Of a stretch of DNA of 64,000 nt, positions 55,062-63,924 are shown one piece after another (within the stretch, counting starts at the first letter, position 1; each line of letters opens with the position of its first letter). Made by a program: the position numbers and the translations under genes. Location: contig JBFMGQ010000003.1 in NCBI GenBank assembly GCA_040752515.1, forward strand, positions 1-64,000. The letters run 5' to 3'. The notes beneath the pieces were generated by a model. The model was not told where the DNA came from, searched no databases, and was given only the letters and a program-made list of their open reading frames with translations. Source of the DNA: Tenuifilum sp040752515. Its GTDB lineage: Bacteria > Bacteroidota > Bacteroidia > Bacteroidales > Tenuifilaceae.

Positions 55062-55853
55062 CTAAAATTGAATACCTGCAGCTAAACCTGCCGCCCCATT
55101 AGCGTTATAGAACGGAAGTACGTAAGCATGCATTTGACTACCCCTACCCTGCCTTAGTTTAATTCGTTCGTATGTATAGTAAGTTATTTTGGTGCTAAGA
55201 ATTCCAATACCAGCCCCAGCAAAAACATCGGTTATCCAATGTTTATTGTTAATCACCCTTGCAAAGCCAATTGTACCCGCAACCGCATAGCCAGCCAATC
55301 CAATCCAAATGGTATGATCCTTGTACTCCTGCCATAAAAACTCTGCACCCGAAAAGGCCAGTGTTGTATGACCCGATGGGAATGAGTTAGCAGCACTACT
55401 ATCGGGGCGCATTACATTTGTGGAATATTTAAGCGTTTGAACCACTGCCGTTTGTAAAACAAATGAACCTGCAAGTATAGCCGTTCTGTCCCAAAACGCA
55501 TGTTTTGCCTTCAGCCCTGCATCATCGAGTATGTAAACTGCCAAACCTGGTAAATACTGAAAGTAATCGTCGGCTCTGTACTTAGTGTTGATGTGTTCCA
55601 AAACCTCGCTGCGAATCCCTGTATTCCAACGCTTTAGGTTCGGGTTATCGAGACCAACAATACCGTATGCAATAAGCGACACTGGTAATATGGTATTCTT
55701 TAGTGCTAGCCGATACTCCATCTTTGGCCTTTGGCCAACACTATCTAACGGAATTGACTGTTGCGAAAAACAATTTAGGCTAATGAACAGCTCCATTACC
55801 ATAAATGCATTTGCTCTCAAATTCAAATCTATTTTTTTTCCAAAGATAAACAT
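55062..55853 (-). CDS. PAP2-family phosphatase
   Basis: 263 residues with an N-terminal hydrophobic segment and several membrane helices. The phosphatase motif is complete: K-x6-RP in KYSTNVMRPD, PSGH in SFPSGHTTLAF, and R-x5-H-x3-D in ARVINNKHWITDVFAG. Acts on phosphatidate, undecaprenyl diphosphate or a related lipid in the envelope. A start at the later MVMELFISL would give a more usual signal peptide. Confidence 0.87.
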   Translation of the reverse strand: MFIFGKKIDLNLRANAFMVMELFISLNCFSQQSIPLDSVGQRPKMEYRLALKNTILPVSLIAYGIVGLDNPNLKRWNTGIRSEVLEHINTKYRADDYFQYLPGLAVYILDDAGLKAKHAFWDRTAILAGSFVLQTAVVQTLKYSTNVMRPDSSAANSFPSGHTTLAFSGAEFLWQEYKDHTIWIGLAGYAVAGTIGFARVINNKHWITDVFAGAGIGILSTKITYYTYERIKLRQGRGSQMHAYVLPFYNANGAAGLAAGIQF

Positions 55854-56017
55854 CTAAATATGCCTATAATAGCATTGGAAAATTTAACACCACTTTTGAA
55901 TATGTTTCAGAGATATTAAACTTTAGTTACTACAATACTTTGGTCGGTTTAAAAATTTCAAAAGATTTGTTTGAGGTAATTTAACCTTTACTTTCATCAA
56001 AACTAACATGGAATGGT

Positions 56018-56025
56018 TATCTTTG
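56018..56025 (+). promoter_or_regulatory. -7 box of the mgsA operon
   Basis: TATCTTTG, an exact match to TAnnTTTG; no good -33. Start of transcription expected near 56032. Confidence 0.45.
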
Positions 56026-56050
56026 TTTAGAATTTTAAATATGAATAAAA

Positions 56051-56518
56051 GTGAATAAGTACAAAACAATAGCCCTGGTTGCGCACGACAATCGTAAACG
56101 CGACCTTGTAGAGTGGGTTGAATGGAACTGGGCAAAACTGCTTAAGCATAAACTTATTTGCACTGGTACAACCGGCCGGCTTGTTGAGGAAGCTCTTACC
56201 AAAATGAAAAGCAAGGAGGCCGACGATCACCTTCAGCTTACCCGGCTAAAATCGGGCCCACTTGGCGGCGATCAGCAGTTAGGTGCACTTATAGCCGAAG
56301 GAAAGATTGATATCCTTATCTTTTTCTGGGATCCCATGCAAGCCCAACCCCACGATGTGGACGTAAAAGCATTGCTCCGAATAGCTACTGTTTACAACAT
56401 TCCTACTGCCACTAACCGTTCAACAGCTGATTTTCTAATTAGTTCCCCACTCATTGAACAGGAGTATACCCCAAAAATAAAGGATTACAGCCAGTACATC
56501 AACAGAAATGTTTACTAA
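56051..56518 (+). CDS. mgsA: Methylglyoxal synthase (GTG start)
   Basis: 155 residues. Converts dihydroxyacetone phosphate to methylglyoxal. Motifs: IALVAHDNRK (His), CTGTTGRL (phosphate loop), SGPLGGDQQLGALI (catalytic Asp in GGD), LIFFWDPMQAQPHDVDVKALLR and ATNRSTADFL. The only in-frame start before IALVAHD is GTG at 56051. A five-codon ATG ORF (56041-56058, MNKSE) overlaps it in another frame. Confidence 0.95.
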   Translation: MNKYKTIALVAHDNRKRDLVEWVEWNWAKLLKHKLICTGTTGRLVEEALTKMKSKEADDHLQLTRLKSGPLGGDQQLGALIAEGKIDILIFFWDPMQAQPHDVDVKALLRIATVYNIPTATNRSTADFLISSPLIEQEYTPKIKDYSQYINRNVY

Positions 56519-56532
56519 ATATTGATATAGCT

Positions 56533-56817
56533 ATGGAACGCAACGAGTACCGCGAGAATGTAAAAAAAACTATTGACGAAATCTTCGATCAGATTGAGGT
56601 TTTAAAAGCCAAAGCCGATAATGCTTCGGAAAAGGTTAAACAGGAGTATAACGAGAAGATTAAGGAACTAGAGTTGCTGCGCAATCAAATGGAAAGCAAA
56701 CTCGACGAACTGACCGATACCGCTGAAAACAAGTGGGACGAGGTAAAGGAAACCCTAAACTCTAGCCTCGAATCATTTAAGGAAGGTTTTAAAAAATTAG
56801 GCTCACTTTTCGATTAG
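56533..56817 (+). CDS. Small coiled-coil protein
   Basis: 94 residues, nearly all helical and highly charged with heptad pattern (KKTIDEIFDQIEVLKAKAD...VKQEYNEKIKELELLRNQ). It resembles the small stress-type coiled-coil proteins common next to envelope genes. No signal peptide. 14 bases after mgsA and 18 before a small membrane protein, so likely one operon. Function unknown. Confidence 0.65.
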   Translation: MERNEYRENVKKTIDEIFDQIEVLKAKADNASEKVKQEYNEKIKELELLRNQMESKLDELTDTAENKWDEVKETLNSSLESFKEGFKKLGSLFD

Positions 56818-56835
56818 TATTTAAAAAATTTACAA

Positions 56836-57039
56836 ATGGATGTATGGAAACTATCCCTAATTGGAGGGATTGTATTACTTTTTATTGCATGGCTTATAGT
56901 TTTTATTGATGTGCTGCGCGTTAGGTTTCCGGATAGGAACATGTGGATTATTTACCTGATCATTACCCCTCCATTGGCTGTATTGGTTTATCCTATTGTT
57001 CGGAATAAACTTTTGAAAAAAAGATATACGCCCGACTAA
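56836..57039 (+). CDS. Two-helix membrane protein, PLDc_N-like
   Basis: 67 residues: helix 1 about 6-28, helix 2 about 40-56, with a basic C-terminus NKLLKKRY. The pattern of WLIVFIDVLRVRFPDRNMWI and PPLAVLVYPIVRNK resembles the PLDc_N membrane domain. Last gene of the mgsA operon. Convergent with the AlaX-like gene four bases on. Confidence 0.6.
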   Translation: MDVWKLSLIGGIVLLFIAWLIVFIDVLRVRFPDRNMWIIYLIITPPLAVLVYPIVRNKLLKKRYTPD

Positions 57040-57043
57040 ATGG

Positions 57044-57490
57044 CTATTGGCCATTTTCAAGTTTAAACCTAATACGCACTAAGCCCTCGGAGTAATCGGC
57101 CGAGATAATTTTAAACTTCCCGATCTCCTTTGTGTTTGACACATGTGGGCCTATACATGCACACGCATCGTAGTCGCCTACCCGAATAACCCTGATGGTA
57201 TCGGGAGTATCGGCAGGCAACTTGCTTAAATCGAGGAAAGTTGAGGCATGTGCTTTATCGGTAAACTCTTCGGTTATAGTCAAGTTCTGCAAAATAACCT
57301 CGTTAACCTTATCCTCAATCGTTTTTAACTCGTCTTCGCTAAGCGCACGTGGAATTCGGTAATCGCACTTCGATTTTTTCTTCTCCACGTGGCTGCTCAA
57401 TGCTCGCCCGCAATTGTAAAGCCTAACCATTGTTTGGTTGAGGATGTGCTCTGCGGTATGCATACGGGGATCGTAATTCTTTTCGCTCAT
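57044..57490 (-). CDS. Stand-alone AlaX-like alanyl-tRNA editing protein
   Basis: 148 residues from the ATG at 57490 (MSEKNYDPRMHTAEH); an upstream start would add an implausible hydrophobic tail. Zinc ligands of the alanyl/threonyl editing domain are seen: HTAEH (about 11-15) and CACIGPH near residue 115 (C-x3-H). It would hydrolyse mischarged tRNA such as Ser- or Gly-tRNA(Ala). Shorter than many AlaX proteins, consistent with the small class. Confidence 0.75.
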   Translation of the reverse strand: MSEKNYDPRMHTAEHILNQTMVRLYNCGRALSSHVEKKKSKCDYRIPRALSEDELKTIEDKVNEVILQNLTITEEFTDKAHASTFLDLSKLPADTPDTIRVIRVGDYDACACIGPHVSNTKEIGKFKIISADYSEGLVRIRFKLENGQ

Positions 57491-57602
57491 TTCAGCATCA
57501 ATTTTTGGGGGTAAAAATAGCAAAATGGCAAGGCAATAAGTTAAAATTAATGGCTTATTGTAAAAAGTAAAAAGCAAAAAAAAATACAAGTTTAAAAACA
57601 GT

Positions 57603-57610
57603 TACATTTG
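57603..57610 (+). promoter_or_regulatory. -7 box of the EamA gene
   Basis: TACATTTG matches the -7 consensus exactly, 17 bases before the ATG; no -33 found. Confidence 0.35.
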
Positions 57611-57627
57611 CCAAGTAAAATCGGGAC

Positions 57628-58521
57628 ATGTTCGACTTATCAAAAAAGCGATGGCAATGGGCTGCCATGATGTTCATGGCTTTTGTATGGGGCGCCTCGT
57701 TCATACTGATGAAGCGCGGGCTCGATGCATTAAGCTATGTTCAAGTGGCTGCTCTCCGAATATTTTTTAGCTTCCTAATCCTTTTACCCCTCTCAATAAA
57801 AAACCTAAAGCTTATAAATCGCAATAACTTTTGGCCATTGCTGGGGTGTGGTTTGCTAGGTAACTTTTTCCCAGCATTCCTTTTCACCCTTTCCGAAACC
57901 CAAATTACCAGCTCATTGGCGGGTATTCTGAATGGGCTAACCCCTTTCTTTACTGTTATTGCCGGATTGGTTCTATTTAAACATAAACCCAATGTTTTTC
58001 AGAGCATTGGGGTGGTTATTGGCTTTACAGGGGCTTCCATTCTTATAACTAACGGAAACTTTTCCTCGTTTGGGCAGGTTAACCGTTACGCACTGCTGGT
58101 TGTTTTAGCAACAATGATGTATGGCGTTAACTCCAACATTATTCGTTTTAAACTTTCGGGATTAACGGGTGTACAAATTACATCGCTTATCTTTTTCATG
58201 ATTGGTATTCCGGCAGGGATTATTCTGATGTTAACCGATATCGGCGCTGCCCTCCAACATCCCGCATTTGTTTCAAGCATACTGGCAACCATTGTGCTTG
58301 CCATGTTTGGCTCAGTACTAACACTATTTGTTTTCAACAACCTCATTCACCACACCAGCGCAATTTTTGCTTCGTCCGTAACTTACATCATTCCATTCTT
58401 TGCCCTACTCTGGGGCATTCTCGATTGCGACCATATTGGAACTCTTCAAATTATCTCATTAATAGTTATACTCATTGGAGTTTACCTTTCGAGTTTACGT
58501 CGGAAACCCAAATTGCTGTAA
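57628..58521 (+). CDS. EamA/DMT family transporter
   Basis: 297 residues, ten helices in two EamA repeats: MAFVWGASFILMKRGLDALSY (first) and the second beginning near YALLVVLATMMYGVNSNI. Exporter of small metabolites such as amino acids; substrate unknown. A short hairpin CTGTAAAA / TTTTACAG overlaps its stop region (58516-58536) and may act as terminator. Confidence 0.88.
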   Translation: MFDLSKKRWQWAAMMFMAFVWGASFILMKRGLDALSYVQVAALRIFFSFLILLPLSIKNLKLINRNNFWPLLGCGLLGNFFPAFLFTLSETQITSSLAGILNGLTPFFTVIAGLVLFKHKPNVFQSIGVVIGFTGASILITNGNFSSFGQVNRYALLVVLATMMYGVNSNIIRFKLSGLTGVQITSLIFFMIGIPAGIILMLTDIGAALQHPAFVSSILATIVLAMFGSVLTLFVFNNLIHHTSAIFASSVTYIIPFFALLWGILDCDHIGTLQIISLIVILIGVYLSSLRRKPKLL

Positions 58522-58544
58522 AAAGATTTTTTACAGTAAATCGA

Positions 58545-58690
58545 TTTCCTTGAGATTAATCAATAATTGCTTGTTTCTATTGACCTAATGGGGTAATCCC
58601 GACTTATCAAAAATCATTCATTCAAAGAGTTCGGAATGATTAGATTTTGTTAGTCGATTCATCAATTAATTTTATCAGTTGACATTTGGA
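58545..58690 (+). repeat. Structured intergenic repeat, copy B (upstream of ppk2)
   Basis: Second copy of the element at 49836-49990, same orientation, ending 75 bases before ppk2. TCAATA can pair with TATTGA (58560-58583), ATTGACCTAAT with GTTAGTCGAT (58580-58658, partly through G-U pairs), and CATTC with GAATG (58617-58638). Confidence 0.75.
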
Positions 58691-58707
58691 TTTAATTCAA
58701 AAAAGTG

Positions 58708-58738
58708 TTGACTTTATCCTAATTTGTCCATACCTTTA
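58708..58738 (+). promoter_or_regulatory. ppk2 promoter
   Basis: -33 TTG (58708-58710), 20-base spacer, -7 TACCTTTA (58731-58738, last base differs). Lies just after the conserved repeat copy B. Confidence 0.5.
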
Positions 58739-58764
58739 TTGTAAAGTCAAAATCCTTACTATCA

Positions 58765-59664
58765 ATGGCAAAGGACAAAAAGGATAAAAAAAAGAAAAAG
58801 GCCGACAAGCCCCAGGAAGCAAAAGCATCCACCAAGAAGCATCAACTCGACCTAACCAATCACTACGAAACGGTTGAAGCACATGTTGATAGGATGGATA
58901 AAAAGACCTATGAGCATGAGATTGAGAAACTGCACGTGGAGCTGGTAAAGCTCCTGGAATGGATAAAGCACCAAAAACTAAAAGTTGTAATACTCTTTGA
59001 GGGCCGCGATGCTGCCGGAAAAGGTGGAGTAATCAAAACCATTGCCGAACGTCTGAATCCCCGATTCTGCCGTATAGTGGCACTTGGCGTTCCCACCGAA
59101 AAGGAAAAAAGCCAATGGTATTTCCAACGGTATGTGGCTCATCTACCCGCCGCAGGCGAAATGGTGCTCTTCGACCGAAGCTGGTATAACCGGGCTGGTG
59201 TGGAGAAAGTCATGGGCTATTGCACCGAGGACGAATACACTGAATTTTTGCGCTCATGCCCCGAGTTTGAACGGATGCTGGTTCGCTCCGGTATAATACT
59301 CATAAAGTACTGGTTCTCCGTTAGCGATAAGGAACAGGAACGGCGCTTTCAGGAACGTATAGATGACCCCACCAAGCGATGGAAGCTCAGCCCAATGGAT
59401 ATTGAATCGCGTAACCGATGGGTGGAGTACTCCAAGGCCAAAGATGTTATGTTTGCCCACACCGATATTAAACAAGCGCCGTGGTGGGTAGTTCGTGCCG
59501 ACGATAAAAGGCGTGCCCGCCTTAACTGTATCCATCACCTGCTAAGCCTTATTCCTTACGAAGACCTCACTCCTCCCCCTGTAAAACTTGAACCCCGCAG
59601 GATCGACGAAAGCTATGTTCGACCGCCTATCACTGACCAGAACTTTGTTCCTGAAGTTTACTAG
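58765..59664 (+). CDS. ppk2: Polyphosphate kinase 2
   Basis: 299 residues. A Lys-rich N-terminal tail (about 1-28) precedes the PPK2 P-loop kinase core: Walker A GRDAAGKGG (80-88), FCRIVALGVPTEKEKSQWYFQRY, Walker B VLFDRSWYNRAGVE and the lid ERRFQERIDDP. Transfers phosphate between polyphosphate and nucleoside mono- or diphosphates. Class I by length. Confidence 0.94.
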   Translation: MAKDKKDKKKKKADKPQEAKASTKKHQLDLTNHYETVEAHVDRMDKKTYEHEIEKLHVELVKLLEWIKHQKLKVVILFEGRDAAGKGGVIKTIAERLNPRFCRIVALGVPTEKEKSQWYFQRYVAHLPAAGEMVLFDRSWYNRAGVEKVMGYCTEDEYTEFLRSCPEFERMLVRSGIILIKYWFSVSDKEQERRFQERIDDPTKRWKLSPMDIESRNRWVEYSKAKDVMFAHTDIKQAPWWVVRADDKRRARLNCIHHLLSLIPYEDLTPPPVKLEPRRIDESYVRPPITDQNFVPEVY

Positions 59665-59668
59665 CAGT

Positions 59669-59697
59669 AATGGCTGCCTTATAGGGCAGCCATTTTT
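59669..59697 (+). terminator. ppk2 terminator
   Basis: Stem AATGGCTGCC / GGCAGCCATT with a six-base loop, then TTT. Confidence 0.8.
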
Positions 59698-59767
59698 ACT
59701 AAGTTATGAAAAACAAGTATGCAAACTACTGATTTCAATGGGATGAGCAATACGAAATTATTCAGTT

Positions 59768-60358
59768 TCAATATTTATCTAATTCAGACAACAGCCGTTT
59801 AACCTTTTTTAAATTGTTTTTTCTAAGCTTAAAAGTATAAGGTTGATTTCCAAAATACACCCTAATTTCAACCTTAACACCCGATTTCAACTTCTGCAAT
59901 ACATCATTAGGTAAAGGGGTGATAAACATATCGTAATGTTTTGTACTCGTTTTTGTTTTGGGATATAACGATCCGATCGAAGTTGAATCGCTTAGTAATA
60001 TTGAACTATAGTACGTTTCAGTTTCCAAAGAAGTTGAATGCTTCAAACTTCGATTCCTTAACTCAAATGTTTCATTGTTAATTCTTATATATGATTTATT
60101 ATCGAGGGGCAACTTAGGCTCAGAACTAATTATCTTCCAGAAAATAATCGTGCTATCAACTTTTCTACTGTAGTTTCTCTCTAATACAATATCAGCAATA
60201 TTATTACCATGAATTCTTTCGGAAGGATGAATTAGCATCCTGTAAGTAACTCTCTCTACTTTTTTGTAATCGTCAAAATCCTTCTGATAGGGCCGCCAAA
60301 CTATTGTTGAGCATGAACTAAACACAAAAAGCAGAAAAGGAAGCGCTAACTTTTTCAT
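59768..60358 (-). CDS. Hypothetical lipoprotein
   Basis: 196 residues with signal peptide and lipobox FSSC (Cys16). The rest is hydrophilic and probably beta-rich, ending in a basic helix (RKNNLKKVKRLLSELDKY). AT-rich compared with its neighbours. No domain recognised; isolated single gene. Confidence 0.6.
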   Translation of the reverse strand: MKKLALPFLLFVFSSCSTIVWRPYQKDFDDYKKVERVTYRMLIHPSERIHGNNIADIVLERNYSRKVDSTIIFWKIISSEPKLPLDNKSYIRINNETFELRNRSLKHSTSLETETYYSSILLSDSTSIGSLYPKTKTSTKHYDMFITPLPNDVLQKLKSGVKVEIRVYFGNQPYTFKLRKNNLKKVKRLLSELDKY

Positions 60359-60441
60359 TGTAATTTATTATTAACCCGTTTTGTAATATTTTAATAAGTA
60401 TGTGATTTTTTTACATCAATCATTATACCAAATTCATTGTG

Positions 60442-60834
60442 CTATATATTCTCAAAGCCCGGAATGCTATCTATTTTGATTGGTCGGCCATTTTTAAGCC
60501 CTACGCCTATTACCTTAGCCTTAACGGCTAATTTCCCTTCGGGTAACTTAATCACTTCCTGATCAAAGATCATACGCAAATGGCCCTCCTTGTGGGTGGA
60601 TAAGCGCACAACAAACCTATCGCCACTGGTTAATGAGTACTTGTAGTCAATTTCAATACGCGACACCACAAGGTCGATACCCTCAGCGTGCAACCTTGCA
60701 AAATCGATCCCTTTACTCAGCAAAAACTTATGGCGGGTATGTTCAAGGTAGTTCAGGTAGCGGGCATTATTAACAATACCCTGCAAATCGCACTCGTAAT
60801 CACGAACCTCAAATTCCAACTCAAAAATATCCAT
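60442..60834 (-). CDS. Acyl-CoA thioesterase (4HBT hot-dog)
   Basis: 130 residues. Hot-dog fold of the YbgC/FadM type: FEVRDYECDLQGIVNNARYLNYLEHTRHKF, where Asp16 in YECDLQG is the usual catalytic site, and VVSRIEIDYKYSLTSGD. Hydrolyses acyl-CoA thioesters in the cytoplasm. It is 21 bases after the sugar symporter gene on the same strand. Confidence 0.88.
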   Translation of the reverse strand: MDIFELEFEVRDYECDLQGIVNNARYLNYLEHTRHKFLLSKGIDFARLHAEGIDLVVSRIEIDYKYSLTSGDRFVVRLSTHKEGHLRMIFDQEVIKLPEGKLAVKAKVIGVGLKNGRPIKIDSIPGFENI

Positions 60835-60855
60835 GGTAAATCGGTTATGTTTAAA

Positions 60856-62118
60856 CTACTTCCAACTCCTTAGTTTATAGCCTCTAACAGCGTAGTACAG
60901 TATAATAAAGTACGATGGTATGAGAATAATGTATGCCATTTGCGGTGAAATTGAATCGGAAAGACGACCCCAAAGTAATGGAAGAATTGCACCACCCGCA
61001 ATAGCCATGATCAACACAGCCGAACCCGTTTTAATGAACTTGCCCAAATCGTGAATGGCCAAAGGCCAAATAGCAGGCCATACCAGTGCATTGGCTAATC
61101 CTAAGAGAGCAAGGGCAAGTATAGAATAGGTAGGCGAGGCCAATACAACTATAACGCTCAAAAGCACCCCTAGCACAGCCGATCCAGTAAGAGCGGCACG
61201 TTGCGAAATCACCTTTGGAATCAACACAATGCCAGCCAGGTAACCAATAATCATGGCTATAAGAGTGTATGTTGTAAAAACCTTAGCGGTTTCAATCTTA
61301 AAACCCTGCGATATGCCGTAACGAATAATGGTATCGCCTGCAATAACCTCAACCCCAACATAGAAAAACAGTGCAACTGCACCCAGTATAAGCTGAGGAA
61401 ATTGGAAAATGCTGGTTTTTCCGGTAAGTTCAATAGATACCAAATCAGCCTCATCCTCGGACTCCACATCGGGTAGCGGTGCATAACGCACTGCTATACC
61501 CAGCAGAGTAAGGATTGAAGTCATTACCAGGTAAGGGACAATAACCCTATTGGCTAAACTATCGAGAGCAGCAGCTCGGGCTGAGGCATCTAAACCCTGA
61601 AGCGACTTCACAAAGGCATCACCATCACTAAGGATATAGTAGGCCAGAATAAGCGGTGCAATGGCGCCAGCCAACTTGTTACAAATCCCCATTATGCTAA
61701 TGCGCTTTGCTGCGCTTTCACGGGGCCCAATTATGGTGATATATGGATTAACCGCTGTTTGAAGTACTGCCAATCCTGCTCCCATAATAAATAAGCCACT
61801 CAGGAACATCCAGTAAGCCCTATTCAACGCAGCTGGGACAAACACAAGGGTTCCTATTGCCATAACCATCAGGCCCACCGTCATTCCCTTATGAAAGCCA
61901 GTCCTTTTCAAAACCCACGATGCAGGTAATGCCATAACAGTGTAGGAGATATAAAATGCAAAGGCCACCAGTGTAGCCTCAAAATCGGTTAACTCACACG
62001 ATATCTTGAAATACGGAATAAGTATGCCGTTCAACCAGGTTACAAAACCAAAAATGAAGAATAACGCTCCAATAATGAGCATGGGCAGGAAATTGCCCTT
62101 ACTTTTCCATGAGTTCAT
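60856..62118 (-). CDS. MFS sugar:proton symporter, FucP/GluP-like
   Basis: 420 residues, twelve helices. Start LPMLIIGALFFIFGFVTWLNGILIPYFKI is the FucP/GluP signature; GAGLAVLQTAVNPYI and the second-half FFYVGVEVIAGD follow. Imports fucose, glucose or galactose with a proton; the sugar cannot be told, and no sugar catabolic genes adjoin. Confidence 0.9.
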   Translation of the reverse strand: MNSWKSKGNFLPMLIIGALFFIFGFVTWLNGILIPYFKISCELTDFEATLVAFAFYISYTVMALPASWVLKRTGFHKGMTVGLMVMAIGTLVFVPAALNRAYWMFLSGLFIMGAGLAVLQTAVNPYITIIGPRESAAKRISIMGICNKLAGAIAPLILAYYILSDGDAFVKSLQGLDASARAAALDSLANRVIVPYLVMTSILTLLGIAVRYAPLPDVESEDEADLVSIELTGKTSIFQFPQLILGAVALFFYVGVEVIAGDTIIRYGISQGFKIETAKVFTTYTLIAMIIGYLAGIVLIPKVISQRAALTGSAVLGVLLSVIVVLASPTYSILALALLGLANALVWPAIWPLAIHDLGKFIKTGSAVLIMAIAGGAILPLLWGRLSDSISPQMAYIILIPSYFIILYYAVRGYKLRSWK

Positions 62119-62189
62119 TGTTATAGCTTTAGGTTAAGGTTCCCCAAAAATAGAAAAATATTGGAGAACGATGTGTAAAATAAGGAAAG

Positions 62190-63452
62190 TTAAACTTTAA
62201 CAGTAATAATATCGTCCCAACGGGTAGTGTACATAGGAGATATACGTTCCTGTCGCAACTTCCACTTACGGCCGGTTCCCTGAGCAGCAACTTTAACGGT
62301 ATGGCTGCCATACTTATCGTTCAACTTATCCATAACCACCATCAACTTGTTGTGTTTTTCCCTATCAACGCTATCAAAAAGTGAAGTTTGGATATGCTGA
62401 TTTGTTGAGATACCGGAAACAACTACACCAGCCTTTTTATAGCGAAATCCGGGCTTGTAAATACTTTTTAGTCCGATCAGCGCGTAGTGTATCAGCTCAA
62501 GGGTGCTACTTGTGGGCACTGGTAAAGCTATAGTTTTGCTTGCCGAGTACTGTGGCAGATCGTCGCGAAAGTAGTTGGTATGGGCAAAAACCACTACTAT
62601 TTGAGCAACCGATTGTTGCTTACGTAATTTATGGGCACAGCTTGCTGCAAACGATGCAACGGCCTCGTTCAGATAGCCAAGATCGGTTTGCATCTCGCCA
62701 AACGAACGGGTTGTGGCTATAGCTTTTTTAGGTGGGGCTGCATGTTCCAGTTCGATACAGGGAATGCCCAGTAATTCTTTTTGTGTACGCAACCCCACCA
62801 CCGACATATGCTGCTTTACCCACCCAGCAGGCATTCGAGTGAAATCGTAAGCAGTATTTACACCATAGCGGGTCAGGAACTTACTGTATTGCCTTCCAAT
62901 TCCCCAAACCTCTCCAATCTCATACGCTTTAAGGGCCTCTATTCGTTGCTGCTCATTGGCAATCATGTAAACACCCTGGTACTGGGGTTGCTTTTTAGCG
63001 ATATGGTTTGCCACCTTTGCTAAGGTTTTTGTAGGTGCTAAGCCTATACTAATTGGAATGCCGGTATTCCGCATGGTAGTTTTGCGAATTTGTCGGGCAT
63101 AATCCAACAAATCGACATACTTAAAGCCGTGAAAACCAAGAAAAGCCTCATCAATGGAATAAATCTCGATATCGGGGGTAAAGCTGGCCAGGGTATTCAT
63201 TACCCTTTGACTCATATCGCCATACAGGGTATAGTTCGATGAAAAAACTGCCACATTGTTTTTTTCAATTAATTCCTTGATTTTGAAAGCAGGTTCTCCC
63301 ATTTTTATGCCAAGTGCTTTGGCCTCGTTGCTCCGCGCAATAACACAACCATCGTTGTTCGACAGCACAATCACAGGCCTACCAACAAGCGATGGATCGA
63401 ATACTCGCTCGCACGAAGCGTAAAAATTATTACAATCGGCAAGGGCAAACAT
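62190..63452 (-). CDS. umuC: Y-family DNA polymerase UmuC
   Basis: 420 residues, full length. Palm motif FALADCNNFYASCERVF (catalytic Asp6), IYSIDEAFL (Asp-Glu), helix-hairpin-helix region about 180-215, little-finger domain, and the DUF4113-like UmuC C-terminus (SPMYTTRWDDIITVKV). Error-prone translesion polymerase. Lies two bases after umuD. Confidence 0.95.
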   Translation of the reverse strand: MFALADCNNFYASCERVFDPSLVGRPVIVLSNNDGCVIARSNEAKALGIKMGEPAFKIKELIEKNNVAVFSSNYTLYGDMSQRVMNTLASFTPDIEIYSIDEAFLGFHGFKYVDLLDYARQIRKTTMRNTGIPISIGLAPTKTLAKVANHIAKKQPQYQGVYMIANEQQRIEALKAYEIGEVWGIGRQYSKFLTRYGVNTAYDFTRMPAGWVKQHMSVVGLRTQKELLGIPCIELEHAAPPKKAIATTRSFGEMQTDLGYLNEAVASFAASCAHKLRKQQSVAQIVVVFAHTNYFRDDLPQYSASKTIALPVPTSSTLELIHYALIGLKSIYKPGFRYKKAGVVVSGISTNQHIQTSLFDSVDREKHNKLMVVMDKLNDKYGSHTVKVAAQGTGRKWKLRQERISPMYTTRWDDIITVKV

Positions 63453-63454
63453 GG

Positions 63455-63895
63455 CTAAAACTTATGGATGACATAGGTAACAATGCCCCAAACCACAAAA
63501 TCGTTCTCATCGGTAACCTTTATGGGTTTGTATGCCGGATTGGCTGGCATAAGGTAAATTCCATCTTTCTTAACCCTGATGGTTTTAAGAGTAAATTCAC
63601 CATCGATATAGCATACGGCTTTACGGCCATCGGCCGGTGGTAACGACTTATCAATCACCAGAATATCGCCATCGTTAATTCCCTCATCAACCATTGAGTC
63701 ACCCCGCACACGCCCGTAAAAGGTTGAACTTGGATTTTTGACAAGCTCCTTGTTTAAATCAAAGGCTAAATCGATATAGTCCTGTGCTGGCGATGGAAAA
63801 CCAGCCTTAATCCCTTCGGCCAAGGGAAGTGAAAGATCGGATGTTGTGTCGGCAGTAAAGAAATCTATCTTAGGTGTAGTTTTTATCAGCCTCAT
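63455..63895 (-). CDS. umuD: UmuD, autoproteolytic Pol V subunit (LexA/S24 family)
   Basis: 146 residues. Self-cleavage site expected in IKAGFPSP (Ala31-Gly32), Ser67 in VRGDSMVDEG and Lys104 in GEFTLKTIRV form the catalytic dyad. RecA filament stimulates its cleavage to active UmuD'. No N-terminal helix-turn-helix, so it is UmuD and not LexA. First gene of the umuDC operon. Confidence 0.94.
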   Translation of the reverse strand: MRLIKTTPKIDFFTADTTSDLSLPLAEGIKAGFPSPAQDYIDLAFDLNKELVKNPSSTFYGRVRGDSMVDEGINDGDILVIDKSLPPADGRKAVCYIDGEFTLKTIRVKKDGIYLMPANPAYKPIKVTDENDFVVWGIVTYVIHKF

Positions 63896-63909
63896 GCTTG
63901 TTTAGGTGA

Positions 63910-63924
63910 GTTAATCTGTTTAAC
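63910..63924. promoter_or_regulatory. Inverted repeat upstream of umuDC
   Basis: GTTAA TCTGT TTAAC, a perfect 5-bp inverted repeat 15 bases before the umuD start codon. Placement would suit an operator, possibly for an SOS regulator. Confidence 0.35.

Noticed and set aside
57630..57645. CGACTTATCAAAA, identical to part of the conserved intergenic repeat
   Set aside because: It is inside the EamA coding start (FDLSKK) and the rest of the repeat is missing; coincidence.
63455..63895. LexA repressor
   Set aside because: No N-terminal helix-turn-helix, UmuD-like cleavage site and adjacency to umuC.
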